Shown here: one piece after another, positions 18,233 through 26,472 of the stretch
How positions within the stretch are numbered: position 1 is the first letter of the stretch
How the letters are laid out: each line of letters opens with the position of its first letter
NCBI RefSeq assembly: GCF_902506145.1
Contig: NZ_LR733519.1
Span: forward strand, 1,958,314-2,022,313
Reading direction: 5' to 3'
DNA: 64,000 bases
Origin: Burkholderia sp. 8Y
GTDB taxonomy: Bacteria; Pseudomonadota; Gammaproteobacteria; Burkholderiales; Burkholderiaceae
The notes under the pieces: generated by a model
Databases searched by the model: none
What the model was told of the DNA's origin: nothing
Seen by the model: the letters and a program-made list of their open reading frames with translations, nothing else
Position numbers and translations under genes: made by a program

Positions 18233-18712
18233 TCAGACGGTAGCCGCGGCCGCCATCGCCCTGAAGTTCTCGGGCGTGGCGAACGCCAGATACTCGGCCT
18301 GCATCTCGGGCGTCAGGAATTCCAGCATTGTCCCGTTCTCGATCCAGAACTCGATCACGTCGAAGAAGTGGTCCCCGCGCGTGCAACGCACCGCGCGCCA
18401 GCCTTCGCGCTCGCCGATCGCCAGCACGTCGGCGGCGCTGCGCCGTGTCGCGATCGCCATGTGGAACGCGCTGTACTGCGGCCGCTCGACGGTGCCCGCT
18501 CCGTAGCTCACGCTCGTTTCGTGTCCGCCGCCGGGCGTGATGACGCGATCGCCCGGATACACCTCGATGATGCTGCCGCGGTCATCGCCCGCGACGGCCA
18601 TCCATGCATCGGGAAAAGGGGAGAAGGGCGCGGCGAAGCCGTCCCAGAGTTCGGCTAGCACGTGCGCGACATGCTTCGGATCGCGGGCGGGAATGGACGC
18701 GTGGTAGATCAT
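18233..18712 (-). CDS. VOC-fold (glyoxalase-like) protein
   Basis: A 159-residue protein starting MIYHASIPARDPKHVAHVLAE, which looks like the first beta-alpha unit of the vicinal oxygen chelate fold. Candidate metal ligands are the early His and the Glu in TMLEFLTP. No specific reaction can be assigned. The ATG at 18712 has a GGAG site; an upstream in-frame start at 18787 would add a segment not typical of the fold. It is convergent with pdxY, with five bases between the stop codons. Confidence 0.7.
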   Translation of the reverse strand: MIYHASIPARDPKHVAHVLAELWDGFAAPFSPFPDAWMAVAGDDRGSIIEVYPGDRVITPGGGHETSVSYGAGTVERPQYSAFHMAIATRRSAADVLAIGEREGWRAVRCTRGDHFFDVIEFWIENGTMLEFLTPEMQAEYLAFATPENFRAMAAAATV

Positions 18713-19273
18713 CTGGAGTACTCCGGCGGAAGGAGACGCAATGCGCGTGGATGCTTCCATGCTGTGCCGGACTGCGTCAATTGGCATTCGCCGCGATATT
18801 GCGGATTAATGCTTAATTTTGTCTTCTCGATATTATTCGTCTGGTTATTCGGACGATTAAATCGTGTGCATTTATCACGTACGTTCAAAACCCCGGCAAA
18901 TTTGCTTGCGACAAAGAAGCTTGAACGTTACGCTTCGCTTCACCAGCGATTAACTCAATTCGCAGGTACGCGTTTCTCTCTTGCTCAGAAGTCTTGAGCA
19001 AATACAAACAGCGCCCGTCAGGGCGTGATTCTGTGGCCAGTGCATGCAGCGGGCTGATTCGACCGCATGCAAAAGCCATATACGGCAAAACTTGCGCGCA
19101 TGAGACCAGCGCCCCGAGCGAAACTCCCGTTTCGCCCGGTCTCGTGTCGTTCGCGAAGTTTGTTGATGCTCGATTCACGCAGACAAGGCATGCATGCGCA
19201 TGCCTTCGCGGAGCGTTGTGCGCGTTGAACGCATACCGCAACGAATTCTTTTAACGATAGGCGGAGTTGAGAC
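18713..19273. other. Long AT-richer intergenic region upstream of the duplicated-domain lipoprotein
   Basis: About 560 bases with lower GC than their surroundings, most marked at 18785-18960. An open frame for 62 residues begins at ATG 18809 (MLNFVFSILFVWLF) but lacks a ribosome site, so I do not call it. The region contains the palindrome at 19185-19206 and should hold the promoter of the lipoprotein gene at 19274. Confidence 0.5.
19185..19206. promoter_or_regulatory. Perfect palindrome upstream of the lipoprotein gene
   Basis: AAGGCATGC and its reverse complement flank a 4-base centre (arms 19185-19193 and 19198-19206). It lies 68 bases before the ATG at 19274 and is not followed by a T-run. 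It is a candidate operator for a dimeric regulator. Confidence 0.5.
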
Positions 19274-20542
19274 ATGGAAGGAAAATATACGCATTGGATT
19301 GGCGCAGTCGCTTCGGCAGCCGCGTTGGTTTTACTCGCCAGTTGCGGCGGCGGTGGCGGCGGAACCAGTTCGAACGGCGCAGGCTCGACGACAACGACGG
19401 ACACGGGCGCGAGTTCGCCATCGGGCGCGAGTTCGCCGAGCGGCGCGAGTTCGCCATCGGGCGCGAGTGCGCCGAGCGGCGCGAGCTCGACCGGTTCGAC
19501 GACCGTCACGCCGACCCTCGCCGCAGCGACGCAAGTCGTCGACGGCACGGCGCTGGGGACGGCGCAGTGGGCGAGCGGCTCGACGGCGAGCGGCGGCACG
19601 GGCCAGCCGATCAGCGGCCTGAACTGCGCGGTCGCGGGCAACACGTACAGCTACTCGCATCTGTCCATCTATCAGAACGGCAAACTGCTTGCGCTGCCCG
19701 CGAACATCGGCACCGTCGCGCCGACCATGGCGCTGCAGACGGGCTGCGTGTATCCGGTGCATACCGATGACAACACAGGCAAGATCCGCATGGACGTGAC
19801 GAGCAACGCCTCGTACACGCTCGGCCAGTTCTTCTCGGTGTGGGGTCAGCCGCTTTCGGCGACGAACGTGGCGGGCATTACGGGCGCGGTCACGGCATGG
19901 GTGAACACGGGCGGCACGCTCACGCAATACACGGGCGATCTCGCGAGTCTCGTCTTGCCCCAGCACGGCGAAGTGACGCTCGCCATCGGCACGCCGCCCG
20001 CGCAGATTGCGACCTACACGTGGATCGATCCGCCGGCGTTCAACACCAACCCGGTCACGCTGGTCTATGGCGGAGTCGTCGGTACGACGGCTGCCTGGCC
20101 GACGGGCGGCACCGCGACGGGCTCGACGATCGACGGCATCATCTGCGCGGCGGGGATGGCCGAGACCTTCCACGTGCATGCGCATGTCGCGATCTTCAAG
20201 GACGGCCAATGGCTCCAGTTTCCGCAGCAGATCGGCATTCCGGGAAGCTGTAACTACGAGATGCACACGCACGATCAGACCGGCATCATCCATATCGAAA
20301 CGCCGAACCTGAAGACCTATACGCTCGGGCAGTTCTTCGATATCTGGGGCCAGCCGCTCACGACGACCAACGTCGCGGGCAACACGGGCAACGTCGTGGT
20401 GTATATCAACGACAACGGCGACTCGCGGCGTTATCTCGGCGATCCGCGCGATATCGTGCTGACTTCGCATCGCGATATCACCTTCCAGATCGGCTCGCCG
20501 ATTAGCTCGCTCGCCACGTACTCGTGGTATGAGCCGAAGTAA
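19274..20542 (+). CDS. Lipoprotein with two tandem copies of a His-rich beta domain
   Basis: A 422-residue exported lipoprotein. The lipobox LLASC places the modified Cys at residue 24. A Gly tract and a Ser/Gly/Ala-Pro linker with 18-base DNA repeats (residues about 45-70) follow. Two homologous domains occupy roughly residues 115-250 and 285-420; both contain YTLGQFF(S/D)(V/I)WGQPL and end in a TYxW motif. The second keeps a potential metal site, FHVHAHVAIF plus MHTHDQTGIIHIE. The first has lost most histidines (SYSHLSIY and VHTDDNTGKIRMD). The ATG has a GGAG site seven bases upstream. I know similar H-H/THD domains only as uncharacterised proteins. Confidence 0.82.
   Translation: MEGKYTHWIGAVASAAALVLLASCGGGGGGTSSNGAGSTTTTDTGASSPSGASSPSGASSPSGASAPSGASSTGSTTVTPTLAAATQVVDGTALGTAQWASGSTASGGTGQPISGLNCAVAGNTYSYSHLSIYQNGKLLALPANIGTVAPTMALQTGCVYPVHTDDNTGKIRMDVTSNASYTLGQFFSVWGQPLSATNVAGITGAVTAWVNTGGTLTQYTGDLASLVLPQHGEVTLAIGTPPAQIATYTWIDPPAFNTNPVTLVYGGVVGTTAAWPTGGTATGSTIDGIICAAGMAETFHVHAHVAIFKDGQWLQFPQQIGIPGSCNYEMHTHDQTGIIHIETPNLKTYTLGQFFDIWGQPLTTTNVAGNTGNVVVYINDNGDSRRYLGDPRDIVLTSHRDITFQIGSPISSLATYSWYEPK
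19406..19485 (+). repeat. Tandem 18-base coding repeat (about 4.5 copies)
   Basis: Units beginning GGCGCGAGTTCGCC repeat every 18 bases at 19406, 19424, 19442 and 19460, with a partial unit at 19478. They encode repeats of GASSPS in the linker after the lipid anchor. Such a repeat is prone to gain or loss of units without shifting the frame. Confidence 0.9.
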
Positions 20543-20570
20543 GCGCCGGCGAAGCAGGCGTTGAGGCAAG

Positions 20571-20602
20571 CGGGCGGCGTTCGGTGAACGCCGCCCGTTT
20601 TT
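20571..20602 (+). terminator. Rho-independent terminator of the lipoprotein gene
   Basis: A 12-base perfect stem (20571-20582 and 20586-20597) with a GGT loop is followed by TTTTT. It lies 29 bases after the stop codon at 20542. Confidence 0.9.
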
Positions 20603-20633
20603 CGTTGGACGAGCGTTAGAAGCGGCGCGCGGC

Positions 20634-20662
20634 AAAAAAAACGCCGCCCGGGGGAGGCGGCG
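20634..20662 (-). terminator. Rho-independent terminator (minus strand)
   Basis: On the minus strand, CGCCGCC and GGCGGCG (20656-20662 and 20642-20648) form a 7-base stem followed by eight T. It probably ends transcription of the small lipoprotein gene whose stop is at 20879, leaving a 3-prime region of about 215 bases. Confidence 0.75.
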
Positions 20663-20878
20663 AGAGCGCGTCCGTTGCGAGACTGTCCCGAACGGGGTGA
20701 ACGGACGCGTGAGGAGACAACGAGATGCAGGTGAGTATCGCAAGGCCGGATGGCCGACTCAACCGGCTTTTGGAAGCAGTGCGTTTCGCGTTCGCCTGAT
20801 TATGCCGATCCGCGCATCCGATCCGGCGTCCGCCTCGAGCCTCGGCTCATCCGAACCGAAACGTGCGTGTTGCGCGTT

Positions 20879-21355
20879 TCAGCATTCGTTCGACGGCATC
20901 AACCGGGGATAGCCCGGCTGCGCGGAATCGATCGTCGTGACGCATGCGCCGGGCTGCACGTCGAGCGTGCTGTCGATCGCGCGCTTCGCGCCGTCGCGCG
21001 TCTGAACGCCGTAGCGATAAACCTTCGCGGTCTGCTCGGGGCTTCTCTCGAAGAGGCTCGTCAGATCGAAGCTCAATCCCGCGCCCGCGCCGACACCGCT
21101 CCAGCCGCTGCCACCGAAACCGCCACCGCCCACGCCGACCGATGGCCCCGACGACGATGCCGCGCCGGTCGTCACGGTCGTCAGATATTGCTTGTCCGCG
21201 ATGCGTCCGTTGGCGAGCCGGGCATCGGCCGGAAGTGCGCCCGATGCGCCGGGACCGGTGGCGCACGCCGCGAGCAGCGCGCAAGTCATGGCGACGACGC
21301 TTGCCAGCGCCGGGCGTTTGAACATGAGTCGATACGTTTTCATTGCAGCCTTCAT
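20879..21355 (-). CDS. Small lipoprotein, Gly/Ser-rich, unknown function
   Basis: A 158-residue exported lipoprotein: a basic N-terminus, the hydrophobic core ALASVVAMTCALLAAC ending in a lipobox, then a Gly/Ser-rich segment (SVGVGGGGFGGSGWSGVGAG) and a C-terminal part with two further cysteines. No family is recognised. A second ATG at 21343 (MKTYRLMF) may be the true start. Minus-strand terminators lie both after it (20634-20662) and before it (21437-21464), so it is probably a single-gene unit. Confidence 0.72.
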   Translation of the reverse strand: MKAAMKTYRLMFKRPALASVVAMTCALLAACATGPGASGALPADARLANGRIADKQYLTTVTTGAASSSGPSVGVGGGGFGGSGWSGVGAGAGLSFDLTSLFERSPEQTAKVYRYGVQTRDGAKRAIDSTLDVQPGACVTTIDSAQPGYPRLMPSNEC

Positions 21356-21436
21356 TGAGCTTCTTCATACCCTCGGTGACGGCGAGCGTCTGATGTCTTA
21401 TGCCAGCGAGAGCGAGGACGCGGCGAAGCGGCGCGC

Positions 21437-21464
21437 AAAAAAATGCCGCCCGTGAGAGGGCGGC
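21437..21464 (-). terminator. Rho-independent terminator of the AroE-like gene
   Basis: On the minus strand, GCCGCCC (21458-21464) pairs with GGGCGGC (21445-21451) across a 6-base loop. It is followed by a seven-base T-run (21437-21443). It lies 120 bases after the stop at 21584. Confidence 0.85.
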
Positions 21465-21583
21465 GAGCCGATGTTTCGCCGGCAGAAGGCATGCGCGGCT
21501 GAGGGAGGCACACGCGCCGCGGTATGGTGCAGCAGCGCGCGGTCCATTTGAACCAGACTGCTCCGATTCCGTCCGCGAGCGAT

Positions 21584-22411
21584 TCAGTCTTTCAGCAGGA
21601 AATCCACGATGGCGTCGCAGACGCGGCCGAACATCTGCGTGCCGGTGACGGTTGGACAGCCCCGCCCGCGAGCCGCTTCGATGAACGGCGTGATCGGCGG
21701 CTTGGTGACGACATCGCCGACGAAAGTCGCCGGCGCGAGGCTCGACACGTCGATGGGCACCGGATCGCCCGGTCGCATGCCGGCCGGCGACGCATTCACG
21801 ACGATGTCGTAGCCATGCGCGGCGTCGTCGTCCGCGATGCTCACCGCGCCGCGCCCGAGCGACGCAAGCCGCGAGGCGAGGGCGCCGGTGCGTGCGGCAT
21901 CGAAATCGCGGATGGCGAGCGACGCCACGCCCGCTTCCACCAGCGCGTGTCCGATGGCCGAGCCCGCGCCGCCCGCGCCGATCAGAAGCGCGCGCTTGCC
22001 GGCCGGCTCGCAGCCTGCGTCCGCCAGCGCCGCGACCATGCCGACGCCGTCGGACATGCCGCCGTGCCACGACCCGTCGGCGTTGCGCCTCAGCATGTTC
22101 GTCGCGCCGAGGATGTCCGATTCGCCGGTCAGCGTGCGGCAATACTGCGCCGCGCTGAACTTGTGCGGCACCGTGATGATGATGCCGTCGACGTTCTGCA
22201 TCGGCGTCACGCCGGCGAAGAACGCGCCGAGGTCCGATGGCGCGACGTGCGCGGGAACGACGATCGCGTCGCGGCCGGCTGCGCGCATCGCGGCGGTGAC
22301 GCCGGACGGCGAGCGGACCTGCGCGATCGGATCGCCGACGATGAAATACACGCGAGTCGCGCCGCTCAAGCCGGCATCGAGCGATGCGGAAAAGGAAGTG
22401 TCCTGCGCCAT
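21584..22411 (-). CDS. Shikimate/quinate-dehydrogenase-family protein (AroE paralogue)
   Basis: A 275-residue AroE-fold oxidoreductase. The catalytic Lys84 lies in TVPHK and the nucleotide site is LLIGAGGAGSAIGHAL near residue 145. Residues that bind shikimate in true AroE are altered: the usual S-x-S near the N-terminus is RSPSG, and the NTD motif is MSDGVG. This suggests a paralogue acting on another hydroxy acid or serving a catabolic role rather than the housekeeping enzyme. It stands alone, followed by its own terminator. The ATG at 22411 gives a normal family length. Confidence 0.82.
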   Translation of the reverse strand: MAQDTSFSASLDAGLSGATRVYFIVGDPIAQVRSPSGVTAAMRAAGRDAIVVPAHVAPSDLGAFFAGVTPMQNVDGIIITVPHKFSAAQYCRTLTGESDILGATNMLRRNADGSWHGGMSDGVGMVAALADAGCEPAGKRALLIGAGGAGSAIGHALVEAGVASLAIRDFDAARTGALASRLASLGRGAVSIADDDAAHGYDIVVNASPAGMRPGDPVPIDVSSLAPATFVGDVVTKPPITPFIEAARGRGCPTVTGTQMFGRVCDAIVDFLLKD

Positions 22412-22646
22412 GCGTCGATTGTCCCGGTTGGCGCGCGCCTGGTGAGCGCGGGCGTGATGTGAAAAATGGCGGATGGAGAACTCTAGTTGAGATTGGAGTG
22501 ACGTTCAACGGTGGCAAAGTCATTGATCTGCAACTAACGGTCGATTTTCTTCGCATACCTCGAACTGCGAAGCCAATCTCCAATACCCCGTCAACAAGCC
22601 CCGCCTGCACTATGCTTTGCAGATCAAGCCCGCTCCGAGGCAGATC

Positions 22647-24113
22647 ATGACAGCCGCGACCGCCATCGCTCCCGCGCGTGAACTTCACGACTTGCCGTCG
22701 CCGCGCGGCCTGCCGCTCATCGGCAATCTGCATCAGCTTCCGCCCGCGACGCACCACCTCACGCTCGAACGCTGGGCCGCCGAACTGGGCACGCCTTACG
22801 TCTTCCGGCTCGGGCGCACGCCGGTCACGGTGTGGTCGGACATCGAACTGAGTCATGCCGTCATGCGCGAGCGGCCGCATCGCTATCGCCGTTACGAGCC
22901 GATCGAATCCGTGCTGAAGGAGTTCGGTTGCAACGGGCTTTTTTCGGTCGAAGGCGCGGCGTGGCTGCCGCAACGCCGGCTCGTGATGCAGGCGCTCTCC
23001 ATTCCGCACATCAAGGCGTTCTATCCGACGCTCGCCGCCATCGCCGACCGTCTGCGGCGGCGCTGGGAAGCGGCGGCGCGCGATGAGCGCGTCGTCGACA
23101 TGATCGGCGATCTCAAGCGGTTCACCGTCGATGCGACCAGCGCGCTCGCATTCGGCGAAGACCCGAACACGCTGGAAAAGGACGGCGACGTCATCCAGCA
23201 GCATCTCGCGCTGCTTTTGCCGATGTTGATGTCGCGCGTGAACGCGCCGTTCGCGTACTGGCGCTATCTGAAAATGCCGCGCGATCGCCGGTTCGAACAT
23301 GCGATGGCCGAAGTGCATCGCTATATCCGCGCGCTGATGGCGCGTGCGCGCGAACGCATGGAGCCGCAGCAGCAGGAGCCGCGCAATCTGCTCGAAGCGA
23401 TGCTCGCCTTGCGCGACGCGCCCGGCTCCGACATCACGGACGACGACGTTGCCGCCAACGTGATGACGCTTCTGGTGGCGGGCGAGGACACCACGGCCAC
23501 GTCGATCGCCTGGGCGCTGCTGTTTCTCGGCGCGGACGATGGGCTTCAGTCCCGGATCGCCGCTGACGCCCGCCGCGCGCTCGGCGACGCGCCCGTGTGT
23601 CAGAGCTACGACGCCATGCGCGAGCTCGATTCGTGCGAAGCCGTCTGCACCGAGGCGAGCCGCCTGCATCCGGTCGCGCCGTATCTGTCGTTCGAACCGC
23701 TGGAGGACGTGCGGCTTCTCGGCGTGCGGCTGCCGGCGGGCACGAAGATGTTCATGCTCAATCGCCCGGCCATGCTCGATGCGCGCCATTTCGCCGATGC
23801 CGCCCGCTATGACCCGCAGCGTTGGCTGCGCGATCATCGTCGGGATGGCAATGCGAACGCGCCGACGCACGAAACGCGCGCCTGGCTGCAATTCGGCGCG
23901 GGGCCGCGCGTGTGTCCGGGGCGGCATCTGGCGTCGGTGGAAATGCGGCTCGTCGTGTCGATGCTGGCGGCGAACTTCGTCGCGCGTCTCGCGACGGACC
24001 CGGCGAACATCCACGAAGTCTGCGCGTTCACCATGGTCCCGAGCGAAATGCCGATGCGGCTTCAGTTGCGCGATCGTCGCGCCGAAGTCCGGTCGGACGC
24101 GAGACCTTATTGA
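22647..24113 (+). CDS. Cytochrome P450
   Basis: A 488-residue haem-thiolate monooxygenase. Visible are the Pro-rich entry LPSPRGLPLIGNLHQL, the I-helix oxygen motif VAGEDTTATS near residue 277, the ExxR motif in CTEASRL near 334, and the haem-binding loop FGAGPRVCPGRH with Cys at about 423. The Pro-rich start and length resemble eukaryote-like bacterial P450s. No ferredoxin or reductase gene is adjacent, so redox partners must come from elsewhere. The ATG at 22647 has a GAGG site. Its end overlaps the convergent regulator gene by seven bases. The substrate is unknown. Confidence 0.93.
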   Translation: MTAATAIAPARELHDLPSPRGLPLIGNLHQLPPATHHLTLERWAAELGTPYVFRLGRTPVTVWSDIELSHAVMRERPHRYRRYEPIESVLKEFGCNGLFSVEGAAWLPQRRLVMQALSIPHIKAFYPTLAAIADRLRRRWEAAARDERVVDMIGDLKRFTVDATSALAFGEDPNTLEKDGDVIQQHLALLLPMLMSRVNAPFAYWRYLKMPRDRRFEHAMAEVHRYIRALMARARERMEPQQQEPRNLLEAMLALRDAPGSDITDDDVAANVMTLLVAGEDTTATSIAWALLFLGADDGLQSRIAADARRALGDAPVCQSYDAMRELDSCEAVCTEASRLHPVAPYLSFEPLEDVRLLGVRLPAGTKMFMLNRPAMLDARHFADAARYDPQRWLRDHRRDGNANAPTHETRAWLQFGAGPRVCPGRHLASVEMRLVVSMLAANFVARLATDPANIHEVCAFTMVPSEMPMRLQLRDRRAEVRSDARPY

Positions 24114-24736
24114 GCGTCGAGCGCGGGCGCGGCAGCGGGCACGGCGCCGCCCGTCGCCATCCAGAGCACTTCGGCGTCTTCGTCGCTCGTGGAGATGGCC
24201 GCGTGGCCGGTGCGGCTGTCGAAGTACAGGCTGTCGCCGGCGTTCAGATGCGTCGGCGCGTAGAGTTCCGAATACAGGCAGACGCTGCCGCTGATCACGT
24301 ACAGAAATTCCTCGCCTTCGTGACGGCCCCAGTCGTCGAAGGCGTCGAGCGTATGCGCGGAAATGCGGATGCGAAACGGCAGCATCGCCTTGTGCGCGAG
24401 TTCGGTGGCGAGCAGTTCCATCTGATAGCCGCGATACGCGTGGCGCTGACCCTGGTCGCGCCGCGTGAGCGCGCGCCTTCCGCTTGCGCTCGGCGCGCTC
24501 GCGTTGCCGAACAGTTCGGCAAGATCGATTCGCAGGCCACGCACGATTTTCTGGAGCACGTCGAAAGTGGGCGACATCAGCCCGTTCTCGATCTTGGACA
24601 GCGCCGAGCGCGACACGCCGCACAAGCGGCTGGCCGTCTCCAGCGTCATGTCTTGCGCGACGCGCGCCTGTCTGACGCGGCGGCCGAGATCGGCTGCGGA
24701 TTGCTCGGGCGATGAGCGGGTGCGAAGGGTCGTCAT
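24107..24736 (-). CDS. XRE-family regulator with C-terminal cupin domain
   Basis: A 209-residue repressor-type protein. An N-terminal helix-turn-helix (about residues 15-75: LGRRVRQARVAQDMTLETAS, then SRSALSKIENGLMSPTF) is joined to a cupin sensor domain (HEGEEFLYVISGSVCLYSE, then LNAGDSLYFDSRTGHAA). It is divergent from the P6C dehydrogenase gene with 200 bases between them, and a perfect palindrome lies there (24879-24894). Control of the dehydrogenase/oxidase operon is therefore likely, perhaps with a lysine-pathway ligand. The start at 24736 fits the domain; upstream in-frame starts exist (24772, 24874). Confidence 0.87.
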   Translation of the reverse strand: MTTLRTRSSPEQSAADLGRRVRQARVAQDMTLETASRLCGVSRSALSKIENGLMSPTFDVLQKIVRGLRIDLAELFGNASAPSASGRRALTRRDQGQRHAYRGYQMELLATELAHKAMLPFRIRISAHTLDAFDDWGRHEGEEFLYVISGSVCLYSELYAPTHLNAGDSLYFDSRTGHAAISTSDEDAEVLWMATGGAVPAAAPALDAQ

Positions 24737-24839
24737 GGCAATGCGCGGAAATTTTGTTTCGGATAATAACATCGGCACGAGTCCAACATTCGCCGCACAT
24801 GGCTCGTCCTTGTTGGGGAGAACCCGCATATTGGCGCCA

Positions 24840-24868
24840 TTGTGAGGCGTGACGTCCACGCGTATAGT
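24840..24868 (+). promoter_or_regulatory. Candidate sigma-70 promoter of the P6C dehydrogenase operon
   Basis: TTGTGA (24840-24845), a 17-base spacer and TATAGT (24863-24868) lie 71 bases before the GTG start. The palindrome at 24879-24894 falls just downstream, near the expected transcription start. Confidence 0.55.
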
Positions 24869-24878
24869 CTCCACGAAC

Positions 24879-24894
24879 GTTTCTGATCAGAAAC
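24879..24894. promoter_or_regulatory. Perfect 16-base palindrome, candidate XRE-cupin operator
   Basis: GTTTCTGATCAGAAAC reads identically on both strands. It sits in the divergent gap between the XRE-cupin gene and the P6C dehydrogenase, about 10 bases downstream of the proposed -10 box, a position suited to repression. Binding by the neighbouring regulator is inferred. Confidence 0.65.
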
Positions 24895-24938
24895 ACAGCA
24901 ACGCGCCGTTCAACCAGCAGCTTCGAAAGGATTACACC

Positions 24939-26438
24939 GTGGACGCTCAATCGATTCTTTCCGACCTCGGGATTTCAGGACTCGTGCAGGACGGCGATCT
25001 CGCCGTCACGTCGCCGGTCACGGGGCAGGTCATCGGGCGCGTGAAGCGCCATACCGCCGCCCAACTCGACGCCACGCTCGATCAGGCGCGCACCGCGTTC
25101 GCCGTCTGGCGCACTGTGCCCGCGCCGCGCCGGGGCGAACTCGTGCGCCTGCTCGGCAACCGCTTGCGCGAAAAAAAGGCCGCGCTCGGGCGGCTCGTGT
25201 CGCTGGAGGCGGGCAAAATCCTCGAGGAAGGTCTCGGCGAAGTCCAGGAAATGATCGATATCTGCGATTTCGCCGTCGGCCTGTCGCGCCAGCTTTACGG
25301 CCTGACCATCGCATCGGAGCGCCCGGGGCATCGCATGGCCGAGACGTGGCATCCGTTCGGCGTCTGCACCATCATTTCAGCGTTCAATTTTCCGGTGGCC
25401 GTGTGGTCGTGGAATGCGGCGCTCGCGCTGGTGTGCGGCAACGCGGTCGTCTGGAAGCCGTCGGAGAAGACGCCGCTCACCGCGCTCGCCGTCGACCGCA
25501 TCTTCCGCGAAGCCCTCGACGAATTCGGCAGTGCGCCGCCGGGACTCGCCACGGTCGTGATCGGCGACCGGGACATGGGCACGCAACTGGTCGCGGACAA
25601 ACGCTCGGATATCGTCAGCGCGACCGGCAGCACGGAGATGGGCCGCGCGGTGGGCGTCGAAGTGGCGCGCCGCTTCGGCCGCTCGATTTTAGAGCTCGGC
25701 GGCAATAACGCGGGCATCGTCTCGCAGACGGCCAATCGCGATCTCGCGCTGCGCGGCATTCTGTTTTCGGCGGTCGGCACGGCGGGGCAGCGGTGCACGT
25801 CGCTGCGGCGCCTGTTCGTCCACGACAGCATCTACGACGAGACCGTCGCGCGCCTTAAAGACCTCTACGCGAAGGTGCCCATTGGCAATCCGCTGAACGA
25901 CGGCGTGCTGATGGGGCCGCTCATCGACGTGCAGTCGTTCGCGCGGATGCAGGACGCACTGGAGCAGGCGAAGGGCGAAGGCGGCAAGGTGTTCGGCGGC
26001 GAGCGGGTGACGGTCGAGGGTTGCGAGAACGGCTACTACGTGCGTCCGGCGTTGATCGAAATGCCCGCGCAAAGCGAAGTCGTCCTGAAGGAAACCTTCG
26101 CGCCGATTCTCTATGTGATGCGCTACAGCGATTTCGACGAGGCTATCGCGCTGAACAACGCGGCGGTGCACGGCTTGTCGTCGTGCGCGTTCACGACGGA
26201 CCTTCGCGAAGCCGAGCGATTCCTCTCTGCGTCCGGAAGCGACTGCGGCATCGCGAACGTGAACATCGGGCCGAGCGGCGCGGAGATCGGCGGTGCGTTC
26301 GGCGGCGAAAAGGAAACGGGCGGCGGACGCGAATCCGGCTCGGACGCGTGGAAGGCGTACATGCGCCGCGCGACCAACACGATCAACTACTCGTCCGAAT
26401 TGCCGCTCGCGCAGGGCATCGACTTCAATCTCGGCTGA
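24939..26438 (+). CDS. amaB: L-piperidine-6-carboxylate / alpha-aminoadipate semialdehyde dehydrogenase
   Basis: An ALDH7-type aldehyde dehydrogenase of 499 residues that oxidises aminoadipate semialdehyde (in equilibrium with piperidine-6-carboxylate) to 2-aminoadipate in lysine/pipecolate breakdown. Seen are FNFPVAVWSWNAALALVCGN, catalytic Cys286 in GTAGQRCTSLRR, and the ALDH7 C-terminal signature FGGEKETGGGRESGSDAW. The start is GTG with GAAAGG eight bases upstream; a longer open frame is not supported. The FAD oxidase gene follows at once, matching the P. putida amaA-amaB pair in function. Confidence 0.9.
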   Translation: MDAQSILSDLGISGLVQDGDLAVTSPVTGQVIGRVKRHTAAQLDATLDQARTAFAVWRTVPAPRRGELVRLLGNRLREKKAALGRLVSLEAGKILEEGLGEVQEMIDICDFAVGLSRQLYGLTIASERPGHRMAETWHPFGVCTIISAFNFPVAVWSWNAALALVCGNAVVWKPSEKTPLTALAVDRIFREALDEFGSAPPGLATVVIGDRDMGTQLVADKRSDIVSATGSTEMGRAVGVEVARRFGRSILELGGNNAGIVSQTANRDLALRGILFSAVGTAGQRCTSLRRLFVHDSIYDETVARLKDLYAKVPIGNPLNDGVLMGPLIDVQSFARMQDALEQAKGEGGKVFGGERVTVEGCENGYYVRPALIEMPAQSEVVLKETFAPILYVMRYSDFDEAIALNNAAVHGLSSCAFTTDLREAERFLSASGSDCGIANVNIGPSGAEIGGAFGGEKETGGGRESGSDAWKAYMRRATNTINYSSELPLAQGIDFNLG

Positions 26439-26472
26439 GACGTTCAACGCAACAAACTGCGACGGGGGCGGC

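Noticed and set aside
18809..18997. Possible 62-residue membrane peptide in the AT-richer gap
   Set aside because: No ribosome binding site, and the hydrophobic start follows from local AT-rich composition. Left as unproven.
20847..24950. Open frame of over 1300 codons on the minus strand
   Set aside because: It crosses several genes with clear motifs on both strands (AroE-like, P450, lipoprotein); its composition is that of an out-of-frame reading.
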